Source of the DNA: CAINVV01 sp037137375
GTDB lineage: Bacteria; Bacteroidota; Bacteroidia; Bacteroidales; Prolixibacteraceae
Assembly (NCBI GenBank): GCA_037137375.1
Contig: JBAXKJ010000011.1
Location: forward strand, 62,001-126,000
Direction: 5' to 3'
Length of the DNA stretch: 64,000 nucleotides
In this document: in pieces, positions 55,378-63,026 of the stretch
Layout of the letters: every line of letters starts with the position of its first letter
How positions within the stretch are numbered: position 1 is the first letter of the stretch
Notes under the pieces: generated by a model
The model's input: only the letters and a program-made list of their open reading frames with translations
Database searches by the model: none
Told to the model about the DNA's origin: nothing
Program-made: the position numbers and the translations under genes

Positions 55378-57810
55378 GTGAAGAATACCTTTAGGTTTCT
55401 CTTGGTGGGACTGTTTTTATGCTTGTCTTTTGCATCCTTCGTTTCCAGCAACAAAATAGAGGATTATTCAAGCATTATCATCAGTCGATTTAATAAGATC
55501 TGGATTGGTGAGCCACAGGAAAAGGTTTATATTCAAACAGATAAGCCTTATTACAGCTCCGGGGAAGATATCTGGATGAAAGGATTCGTGGTAAATGCCA
55601 CCACCCATCAGTCTCCATCCCTGAGCCGGTTTCTTTATGTGGAACTGACTAATCCCTCAGATTCCCTGATTACCAGGATAAAAATCCGCCGCGATTCAGT
55701 CGGATTTGCAGGGAGTATCAAGCTGAAATCAGATTTGGCTGAAGGGTATTATACACTGCGGGCATTCACCTACTGGATGCAGAATGAATCCTCAGATTTC
55801 TTCTTCAGTAAGAAGATTTTCATTGGAAACAGCATTTCTGCGGGGTCGAAGACTGCTAATGTGCCGAAGTCAAAGAAAGGTGGCAAGAACCAGGTCCAGC
55901 AAAAGGCGGTCAATGATTTTGATGTACAGTTTTTCCCGGAAAGCGGACCGCTGCTGACAAATAGTTTACAAAATGTGGCGTTCAAAGCCATTGGAAATAA
56001 CGGATTATCAGTTGAAATAACCGGAAAGATATTCAATGAACAAAATGAGGAGATCCTCTCATTTAGATCTCTGGACAAGGGAATGGGGAAGTTTATTCTT
56101 AATCCCGATCGTGGGGTGAAATATCATGCCATGATAACCTCGTCAACAGGACTCGAAAAACGTTTCGAACTTCCATTATCCCAGACCGAAGGAGTGGCCA
56201 TTCACCTGGCCAATTACGGTGGAAATATCATTTATGAGGTAATCAATCATACCACCAAGCCAAATTCTTCGCTTTATCTTCTGGCCCATTCCAGGGGGAA
56301 AGTTTATGTAATTTCTCAGGTTGCCAAGTTGAACGGGAAAATCCCTGAATCCGCCCTGCCCGCAGGTATCAACTCCTTTTCAGTGATCGATTCCATTGGA
56401 AACACTCTTTGTGAAAGACTTTTGTTCGACTGGACCATTAATCAGCCGAAGATCAGCATGCAAAGTAGCAAGAGCTCTTACGGCCGTCGCGAGCCGGTCG
56501 ATCTGAACTTCAATATCCGTTCCGTAACCGGGAAATCCAATACCGGTCAATTTGCGATAAGCGTCACCGACAGCCGGACTGTCCTCCAGGATACACTGGC
56601 CGACAATATCCTCAGCTACCTGTTGCTGTCTTCAGATATAAAAGGTTACGTCGAAGAACCCGCATCCTATTTTTCAGGAAATCAAGCGGCAGGAAGGGCG
56701 AAGATGGACCTGTTGATGATGACGCAGGGCTGGCGAAGATTTAGCACTCCTCAAATTGTGAAAGGTGTCTATCCAAATCTGGAATACTACCTTGAACTCG
56801 GTCAAGCCCTCTCCGGAAAGGTCAAAAATGTCCTCGGAAAGCCTTCCAAAAAATGCGATGTAATCATGCTCTCCGCGTACAAGAATTCGATGAGAATATC
56901 CCAGACGGATAGTCTGGGCCGTTACCTGATCGAAGGGCTCGAATTTCCTGACAGCACTTCCTTCATCCTGAAAGCCAACAAGAAAAAATCAATTTTGGAC
57001 GTGGAAATTATTCCTGATTCCGATTTCTTCGCGAAATCCAGGAAAATAATTCCAATACCGGTTGAGGGTTCGGCAAAGATCCCTGCCGAATATCTGCAGC
57101 AGAGTCTGGACAAATATAACTTCGAGGGAGGCATGCACGTAAATTTGGCTGAAATCACGGTCGAGGCCAAAAAAATTGAAGAGAATCCCGGGGGCCAGTA
57201 TTATTCAGGAATGGGAGATGCCAGGATTTCCCGTAAAGATCTTGACAGATTTCAAGGAATGAGCATCATGACAGCCATCTCAATGTTACCGGGTGTTCAG
57301 GTATTAGGCGACAAAATCTCTATTAGGGGCAGTATGGAAAATCCGACGATCATGGTCGATGGCTTTGCTGCCAACAGCATAGATGAAATTTCTTATCTGA
57401 CCACCTTCGATGTGGAGCAAATTGAAGTTTTTAAAGGGGCCAGCGCTGCAATTTTTGGTTCACGCGGGGGCAATGGAGTCATCGCCATCACACTGAAAAC
57501 GGGCGCGGATATGACTGCACATTCAACAATGCCTATCAGTCTGAGGCATATATTCCCCCTGGGATACCAGAAACCGACTTACTTTTATACCCCCAAATAC
57601 GAAGTCGATTCCATCAGAAGGAATCCGGTACCCGACCTCAGGACTACCATTTACTGGAATCCCACGCTAAAGACAGATAGCACCGGAGTCATGCATGTGA
57701 AATTTTTTACGGCCGACAAGGAGAATAATTACCAGGTAGTACTCGAAGGAATCACCGATGAAGGCGATCTGTGCCGCTACCTAGGTATCATAAAACGGGA
57801 AAATAATTAA
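55378..57810 (+). CDS. MG2-like protein with a TonB-receptor plug domain and no barrel
   Basis: The 810-residue protein starts at GTG 55378, directly before a signal peptide (FLLVGLFLCLSFASF). An MG2-type macroglobulin domain follows (about 45-140: KVYIQTDKPYYSSGEDIWMK), then further beta-sandwich regions. A plug domain like that of SusC/TonB receptors lies at about residues 630-720 (MTAISMLPGVQVLG, TIMVDGFAA, FGSRGGNGVIAITLK). The C-terminus carries another sandwich (DSTGVMHVKFFTADKE). No barrel follows. Such chimeras occur in Bacteroidota but their role is not known. It lies 80 bases after the amylase gene and overlaps the convergent aldehyde dehydrogenase gene by four bases. Association with starch uptake is only positional. 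Confidence 0.75.
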   Translation: MKNTFRFLLVGLFLCLSFASFVSSNKIEDYSSIIISRFNKIWIGEPQEKVYIQTDKPYYSSGEDIWMKGFVVNATTHQSPSLSRFLYVELTNPSDSLITRIKIRRDSVGFAGSIKLKSDLAEGYYTLRAFTYWMQNESSDFFFSKKIFIGNSISAGSKTANVPKSKKGGKNQVQQKAVNDFDVQFFPESGPLLTNSLQNVAFKAIGNNGLSVEITGKIFNEQNEEILSFRSLDKGMGKFILNPDRGVKYHAMITSSTGLEKRFELPLSQTEGVAIHLANYGGNIIYEVINHTTKPNSSLYLLAHSRGKVYVISQVAKLNGKIPESALPAGINSFSVIDSIGNTLCERLLFDWTINQPKISMQSSKSSYGRREPVDLNFNIRSVTGKSNTGQFAISVTDSRTVLQDTLADNILSYLLLSSDIKGYVEEPASYFSGNQAAGRAKMDLLMMTQGWRRFSTPQIVKGVYPNLEYYLELGQALSGKVKNVLGKPSKKCDVIMLSAYKNSMRISQTDSLGRYLIEGLEFPDSTSFILKANKKKSILDVEIIPDSDFFAKSRKIIPIPVEGSAKIPAEYLQQSLDKYNFEGGMHVNLAEITVEAKKIEENPGGQYYSGMGDARISRKDLDRFQGMSIMTAISMLPGVQVLGDKISIRGSMENPTIMVDGFAANSIDEISYLTTFDVEQIEVFKGASAAIFGSRGGNGVIAITLKTGADMTAHSTMPISLRHIFPLGYQKPTYFYTPKYEVDSIRRNPVPDLRTTIYWNPTLKTDSTGVMHVKFFTADKENNYQVVLEGITDEGDLCRYLGIIKRENN

Positions 57811-59177
57811 GGTGCCTGTTTGACCACAATGGTCTTAATATTCACAAACTCCCTGATGCCAAAGGCTGAGAGCTCGCGTCCATAGCCGCTCTCCTTGATG
57901 CCACCGAAAGGAAGCCGTGGATCCGATTTAACGAAATCATTGACAAACACGCAGCCTGCCTCCAACCCTTTTTCGGCCAGGGCTTTTCCCTTCTGAAGAT
58001 CTGATGTGTAGACACCCGCACCCAGACCAAAAACTGTGTCATTGGCAATTTTGATGGCCTCTTCTTCCGTCCTAAATCGATACAAAACAGCTGCCGGACC
58101 AAATAATTCTTCATGGTAAGCAGGCATTCCAGGAGTTACATTTTCCAGCACCGTTGGCGGATACAAAGCAGCAGACCCTACCGGGATATACCCACCTAGC
58201 AAAACCGTCGCTCCCATGTTCCGGCTTCTTTCAACTTGCTGGTGAAGCTCATCGCGGAGATCCGTGCGGGCCAGCGGACCCAGCGCGGTCTGCGGATCGA
58301 GTGGATCACCAAAAGCCGCTGCTGCCATCAGCCGCACAAATTCATCCTTGAAAGCATCATATACCTTGTCTGCCACAATAAACCTCTTGGCTCCGATGCA
58401 ACTCTGTCCGGCGTTCAGCAGCCTGCTGGTTACACAAAGTCTGGCTGCAGTCTCAACGTTGGCGTCTTCCAGGATCAGATGTGGATCGCTGCCCCCCAGT
58501 TCGAGCACGGATTTTTTGAGGCTGGCACCTGCTGCGGCGGCTACCGCTTTCCCGGCAGGTGTGCTTCCGGTAAGGGTGACAGCCTTGATAAATGGATTTT
58601 CGATGACAGACTGAACGGCCGAAGAACCGATCAAAAGGGTTCTGAATATATTCTCCGGGAACCCGGCCTCCATCACCAGATGCTCAATGGCCAGTGCACA
58701 ACCGGAAACATTGGAGGCATGTTTCAGCACCCCCGTATTACCTGCCATCAACGCCGGCGCCAAAAAGCGGAACACCTGCCAGAACGGGAAGTTCCAGGGC
58801 ATCACCGCAAGGATCGTCCCGATGGGTTGATAAGAAATATAGGATTCGTAAGCCTCAGTCGGAACCACCTCATTTTTCAGAAAGGACGCTGCATTATCGG
58901 CGTAATAACCGCAGCAAAGGGCGCATTTGTCAATTTCCCCCAAAGCCTCCCGCAGGACTTTCCCCATCTCAGAAACCATTAAATGAGCCAGTGATTCCCT
59001 GCGAAGCGTCAAAGCTGCCTGCAGATTCCGCATCTTGAGGGCCCTGAATTCAAAGTCCGTATGCTTCCATCGTTGGTAAGCAGCGTCGACCTTATGCAAA
59101 ATGGAATCCACCTCGCCGGAAGAGTATTCCCGGTAGGTTTGGATTATTTTTCCTGAAAATGGATTGATTGATTGCAT
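57807..59177 (-). CDS. NAD(P)-dependent aldehyde dehydrogenase, succinate-semialdehyde type
   Basis: The 456-residue cytoplasmic protein is an aldehyde dehydrogenase. The catalytic Glu lies in VLELGGSDPHLIL and the nucleophile Cys in NAGQSCIGAKRFIV. The tail EFVNIKTIVVKQ is typical of the Sad/GabD group. It probably oxidises succinate semialdehyde or a similar small aldehyde to the acid. It converges on the plug protein gene with a 4-base overlap. Upstream lies an AT-rich 500-base stretch that may contain decayed genes; the last in-frame stop of that stretch is only four bases before this ATG. Length is normal. The substrate is inferred from sequence type only. Confidence 0.87.
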   Translation of the reverse strand: MQSINPFSGKIIQTYREYSSGEVDSILHKVDAAYQRWKHTDFEFRALKMRNLQAALTLRRESLAHLMVSEMGKVLREALGEIDKCALCCGYYADNAASFLKNEVVPTEAYESYISYQPIGTILAVMPWNFPFWQVFRFLAPALMAGNTGVLKHASNVSGCALAIEHLVMEAGFPENIFRTLLIGSSAVQSVIENPFIKAVTLTGSTPAGKAVAAAAGASLKKSVLELGGSDPHLILEDANVETAARLCVTSRLLNAGQSCIGAKRFIVADKVYDAFKDEFVRLMAAAAFGDPLDPQTALGPLARTDLRDELHQQVERSRNMGATVLLGGYIPVGSAALYPPTVLENVTPGMPAYHEELFGPAAVLYRFRTEEEAIKIANDTVFGLGAGVYTSDLQKGKALAEKGLEAGCVFVNDFVKSDPRLPFGGIKESGYGRELSAFGIREFVNIKTIVVKQAP

Positions 59178-59181
59178 GGAG

Positions 59182-59702
59182 TTATATTTTAATAAGGCTA
59201 TGAAAGGCCAATCCTTTTTGTGTTATCTGGTATTTTTGTTTTGAACTTGTTGCTGAATCCTGTTCTTTTGTAAATGATGTTCTTAATTCTATCTATCGTA
59301 GTATTCTACTGTATAAAATCTCCTGCTGTAACTGCTGCAACTCGTGCTGCTGTTGGTTATTGGTCATCTTTTTTCTATGATTGCCCTTAATCTGGACAAC
59401 AAGTACAGACAACGGGCATTTTTGATCAGAAGAGAATCGAATTCAAAATGGTATTTGTATAAGTTCAATAGGATAAATTTTTCCTTCATAAATAGCACAA
59501 GTATTAGCGTTATTTCTAACAAGTTCTAATAAAATTCTAATAAAATTATACCTTATTAGATCTTTAAGATTCAGAAAATCAGCAGCTTCAAAAGTACTAT
59601 CAATTTTTGAACTACTAAATGATCTACTAATTTCACGAATTATTAGATGCCCAAATTGTTCATCAAATTTCTTTCAAGTGTTTTAGAGAACCAAGACATC
59701 AT
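59182..59702 (-). pseudogene. AT-rich stretch with possible small decayed genes (unresolved)
   Basis: No convincing intact gene is seen between the aldehyde dehydrogenase and the DUF5655 gene. Two tandem ATGs overlap the stop of the DUF5655 gene (TAATGATG, 59704-59697), as in translational coupling, but the frame stops after 20 residues. The -1 frame is then open from 59673 to 59443 with a protein-like reading (KFDEQFGHLIIREISRSF at its start). Further down the same frame continues to 59182 with two stops (59445, 59295). A separate 41-codon frame, 59489-59364 (MKEKFILLNLYKYHF), ends in an ATGA overlap with a Gln-rich short frame (MTNNQQQHELQQLQQEI). An antisense frame on the plus strand (59344-59529) is equally open. 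These readings conflict, so I regard the stretch as remnants or non-coding. Confidence 0.3.
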
Positions 59703-60703
59703 TACTTCTGTATTTCTACTAAAAGATTTACAATCTCATCAATATGAGACTGATCAGTAATAATGATCTGTGCACATGGTCCATTATAGAATTTCTGGAC
59801 GCTATCCGTAAGTGTCACTATCTTATGATGTTTTATTTTGCTTTCAATGGTAGCCTGATCAAGCATGGCTACTATAGTCATTTTCTTTTTCCGTACTTCA
59901 ATGAAAGCAAAATTCCGTTTCTTCCTTAGTGAAACATAGTAGCGTTGCGGATTAAATTTGATCTCTTTTATTTGTTCCGTAAGCTCATCGTGCAATATTC
60001 GGTATGCTTCCTTTATCTCCGGCAAAGCATCTTCTAGATGATAATCTTCAGTATATGGACCAACTTTGACTTCCTCGTCAGAAGAAAGTTCCACTGTTAC
60101 AAGGTTTGCAAATTCAGGAGTTAAACTGATGATGCTTTCCCCGTTGTTGCAGTATTCTTTCAGCAAGGTCAACTTAACAATTTTACCCCATGTATCGGTA
60201 TAGGTATTAATGATCTCCGGCAATTCGGGTTTCTCATTGTCGAGTATCAACAAGATGTTTTGACTGTTTTCAATGGTATCTTTAATGAATTTGAATATTT
60301 CCTTGTTCCCGATACGGTCCTTAAACTGTTTCTTTAGTCCAGCATCCGCATTGATCAGCGAATAAAGTTTCTCAATCAATTCACTTTGGCTTACCGGATT
60401 CTTGAAAAAAGCAAAGAACTTGGTGATCTGTGGAAAAATGTGGTTGAAGAAACTGTGGCTGACCAACTCTACTTCAATGAGATAAAACTCTGGATTCTCC
60501 GGGTCATTGAGGTCGAACAGAAAGGCATCGGGAATAGTTCCGCCTAACGTCTTGTGGTCGATCTTCTTTTTTGCTTCGATAATGATGCTATGTTGACCGA
60601 ACAGGTTTTTGCTATTCTGAAACATCAAGTCTTCCAACTCTTTTTCTTTGGAAAATTCTTTTTCGGTGAACCGCTTATTGTTGAGATAGAGGGCTGTTTG
60701 CAT
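59702..60703 (-). CDS. Nuclease-like protein with C-terminal DUF5655 domain
   Basis: The 333-residue cytoplasmic protein has an N-terminal region with a PD-(D/E)xK-like arrangement. It reads GGTIPDAFLFDL (Asp59), then FYLIEVEL (Glu77, Glu79), in the spacing of restriction-type nucleases. A C-terminal DUF5655 domain (about 225-333: PQRYYVSLRKKRNFAFIEVR) follows. DUF5655 is often fused to nuclease-like domains in defence or repair contexts. It lies in a minus-strand cluster after a 57-residue protein and an SMC-type ATPase. It might be the effector of that cluster. Nuclease activity is inferred from a short motif and should be treated as tentative. Confidence 0.65.
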   Translation of the reverse strand: MQTALYLNNKRFTEKEFSKEKELEDLMFQNSKNLFGQHSIIIEAKKKIDHKTLGGTIPDAFLFDLNDPENPEFYLIEVELVSHSFFNHIFPQITKFFAFFKNPVSQSELIEKLYSLINADAGLKKQFKDRIGNKEIFKFIKDTIENSQNILLILDNEKPELPEIINTYTDTWGKIVKLTLLKEYCNNGESIISLTPEFANLVTVELSSDEEVKVGPYTEDYHLEDALPEIKEAYRILHDELTEQIKEIKFNPQRYYVSLRKKRNFAFIEVRKKKMTIVAMLDQATIESKIKHHKIVTLTDSVQKFYNGPCAQIIITDQSHIDEIVNLLVEIQK

Positions 60704-60817
60704 TGGTTAATGGGTTTTTAGAATATCCAAATGATCATATAATTTCGGAAGTAAATTTCTATCAAATTCAAATTGTGTTGCATGTTCAGGTAAATTTAAT
60801 GCATCCATATTCATAGC

Positions 60818-60991
60818 TTAATTTCCCCACATACAAGGTTGTGCCTTTTCATTGTAAAGTTTAATCGCACCACGAGTCTCCAGCCATTCAAAAATTAGTC
60901 TACCTAATGTGTCATTAGTATATGAACACTTCGATGTTTTCCTGATGTAGAGGATAAACTCATCATTTCCCATTTGAATTTTTGTTGCCAT
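60818..60991 (-). CDS. Small protein of unknown function between ATPase and nuclease-like genes
   Basis: A 57-residue protein starts at ATG 60991 (MATKIQMGNDEFILYIRKT). The frame is open to 61051, but the longer version would overlap the upstream ATPase gene and adds a Lys-rich leader with no obvious start context. It has two Cys and a conserved-looking Trp-rich segment (LGRLIFEWLETRGAIKLY). It is 19 bases after the ATPase stop and on the same strand, so it is probably in one operon with it. I do not recognise a family. A regulator, adaptor or antitoxin role is possible but not shown. Confidence 0.5.
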   Translation of the reverse strand: MATKIQMGNDEFILYIRKTSKCSYTNDTLGRLIFEWLETRGAIKLYNEKAQPCMWGN

Positions 60992-61010
60992 AACTTTAAT
61001 ATTTAATGAT

Positions 61011-62684
61011 TTAAACTGTTTCGACTTCTGGCTCTTCCAATGCCAATTCATTCAACTTTAATTTTAAAAGCTTAACCTTTTCAATAGCTTCAGCAATTTC
61101 TTCTTCAAAAAAGGGTGCCTCCCCAGCGTGTGCTCCAGGATTTAACACTCGGTCCTTTATTCCTTTGATGTCATCAACAATCTCATAAATAGGATTTATC
61201 CTAAGATCTTTCTCCGCTATTATAAAGCTGTATAAACGTTGGCGGTATGTATTAAGTCGTCCGATCAATGCCTTGCTTTCAGCAGTATCGACAGGTGCTC
61301 CCAAGTCGCTTTTCAATAATTCGAGTTCTTCTTTTGTAATAGTCTGATTCACAAAGCGAGCAAAATCATTGGTTGCATAAGTATCCAATTTCTTACGTGT
61401 TCTTGCAATAAAATCAGCCAAACTAATCCATTCTTTTTGTTTCCAAAAGAGCTCCATTTCCGGATCAAGAAACTTTATCAATATCGCTTCTGTTTCTTTC
61501 CTTAAATATAATGCGCAAGCTTCAAAATCTCTTCTTAGAAATGCTGAATCTGCCATTGCCATATATCCTTCATCCTCATATTTTATTTCCGGATTTTGCC
61601 CAGTCTCTTTAGGTTCGTATAATTGTATGACTTGCCAGAAGTGTTTCTGGGATTCAATTTGTCGTAATACTTCATTATAAAAACCTTTATCGTGAGTAAA
61701 AATGAAAAGTTGATATTTTTCTGAATATTGCTTAAGGATGAGTTTTATTATTTTCACACGATTTTGCATATCCAGACTAATCAGCAAGTCATCCAATACC
61801 AAAAACTTCACTGTAGTAACTGGTGGTCGGTTTTCCATTAACACAAAACGGATAGCAAGAGCGATTGCATTAATCCTGGCTTCATTAAAAAATGATTGCG
61901 GACGATGTATTTCTGTTTCCGGATTGCCGTCGGGCTTAAATTTTGCCTGTAAGCGAATAACAGGCTCTTTTATTCTTCGATTACCTTTACTCCCTTGAAT
62001 TTCCAACAATTCAGGGAAATGGATTTGAATATCAATTTTTTCACCTTTATATGACAGATTATCATTGTAAAACTTACTTGCATCACCCCGCCGAATCGAC
62101 ATAATCAAATCTTCAACGCCATCATTAAACTCTTTAACCCATGCACCCAAATTTGATGTAGTTTCTGTATTTAAAGATTGTTCTATTTTTTTTAGTATTG
62201 ATTGAAAACTGTTGCCTCTGGGGGTATTGAAATATGGGAAGATGTCACGGTAAAAAATAGGGAATAAATCAATTTGCTGTGAATTTCGATAATTGTAAAA
62301 ATTGAGTAAAAGCCGATGTGTAATGAACTCACTACCTGAATTGACCGATGGTATTAGCTCTCCTTTTGTTTCGTCTTTAGTTGAACTTAGTTCAAAGACT
62401 TGCTCTTCTCCCCCAGGTTCTTTGAACCCTAATTTTATATATGATTCCAAATCTGCCGGAGCATGGATGTTGTGCAAACTTTCATCTCCTTTGTTGAAAT
62501 ACTTCTTTTCCTCATCAACCGCTTTGCCGCTGCATTGTAGAAAGGTATAAAGTGACCAGTAAAGAGATGACTTGCCACTACCATTTACTCCCCAAACTAG
62601 TACGTGTTTTTGCTCTATCGGGATATTTACGAGTTCATTGAATATTTTGAAGTTTTGTATTTTTATGGAATTAAGTCTCTTCAT
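61011..62684 (-). CDS. SMC/RecF-type AAA ATPase with C-terminal Rx6H motif
   Basis: The 557-residue protein begins with an SMC/RecF-like N-terminus (SIKIQNFKIFNELVNIP) and Walker A GVNGSGKS (residues 32-39). A signature-like segment FFNEARINAIALAIRF (265-280) precedes Walker B FLVLDDLLISLD (Asp298, Asp299). An H-switch IFTHDKGF follows. The C-terminal third is helical and includes RVLNPGAH (Arg512, His519), an Rx6H arrangement like that of HEPN ribonucleases. ATPases of this kind act in DNA repair or in phage-defence systems, and ATPase-HEPN fusions are known toxins (RloC and PrrC are distant analogues). Here the HEPN reading rests on one motif. It lies 31 bases downstream of a suspicious decayed frame and 19 bases before the small gene. 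Confidence 0.75.
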   Translation of the reverse strand: MKRLNSIKIQNFKIFNELVNIPIEQKHVLVWGVNGSGKSSLYWSLYTFLQCSGKAVDEEKKYFNKGDESLHNIHAPADLESYIKLGFKEPGGEEQVFELSSTKDETKGELIPSVNSGSEFITHRLLLNFYNYRNSQQIDLFPIFYRDIFPYFNTPRGNSFQSILKKIEQSLNTETTSNLGAWVKEFNDGVEDLIMSIRRGDASKFYNDNLSYKGEKIDIQIHFPELLEIQGSKGNRRIKEPVIRLQAKFKPDGNPETEIHRPQSFFNEARINAIALAIRFVLMENRPPVTTVKFLVLDDLLISLDMQNRVKIIKLILKQYSEKYQLFIFTHDKGFYNEVLRQIESQKHFWQVIQLYEPKETGQNPEIKYEDEGYMAMADSAFLRRDFEACALYLRKETEAILIKFLDPEMELFWKQKEWISLADFIARTRKKLDTYATNDFARFVNQTITKEELELLKSDLGAPVDTAESKALIGRLNTYRQRLYSFIIAEKDLRINPIYEIVDDIKGIKDRVLNPGAHAGEAPFFEEEIAEAIEKVKLLKLKLNELALEEPEVETV

Positions 62685-62714
62685 TATATGTGTACAATTA
62701 GGTTCTATTTCAGG

Positions 62715-63026
62715 TTAATATTCAACTATTTCAATAAATATATTTCCATGCGCTCTGGCATTTATCCCCTCAAAAGCTTTAGCATGACCATGCGTTTGAC
62801 CATGCCCTTCTTTATTCGATTGATCAGTACAATAAGGACTACCTTCACCAATCTATCTATCAATCCTCCCCAAATGTCCTTCTTGAATCAATTTCTTTAT
62901 CGTTGCATCCTTAATCTGGTCATCAACTTGTTCTTTATGTCCAGATTCATCATTTGCAGTATGTGTTCTGTTATCAATCTGGACATCATGTCCTGATTTA
63001 TGTCCTGATTTATAACCTTATTTTTA
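62715..63026 (-). pseudogene. Possible decayed coding sequence downstream of the HATPase gene
   Basis: This 340-base gap between the HATPase/HTH gene stop and the ATPase start holds no intact ORF. However, the same frame as the upstream gene continues after TAA (63026), TAA (63020) and TAG (62855) and reads like protein. It includes a His-rich stretch beginning GYKSGHKSGHDVQIDN and a second stretch with EGHGQTHGHAKAFEGINARA and IFIEIVEY, ending at TAA 62717. A tandem ATAAATCAGGAC 12-mer occurs twice near 63010. Random AT-rich sequence would often be open for 45-55 codons, so this is suggestive, not proven. It may be an eroded C-terminal part or a separate lost gene. Confidence 0.35.

Noticed and set aside
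59344..59529. Plus-strand 61-codon frame (MLLLVIGHLFSMIALNL start)
   Set aside because: It lies antisense to several equally open short frames in AT-rich DNA and has no recognisable domain or start context, so I could not support it as a gene.
60992..61051. Longer form of the 57-residue protein
   Set aside because: It would overlap the ATPase gene and adds an unsupported Lys-rich leader.
62855..63026. Stop-codon read-through or recoding of TAA/TAG in the frame after the HATPase gene
   Set aside because: The intact genes in this cluster use TAA and other stops normally; decay or chance is simpler than recoding.
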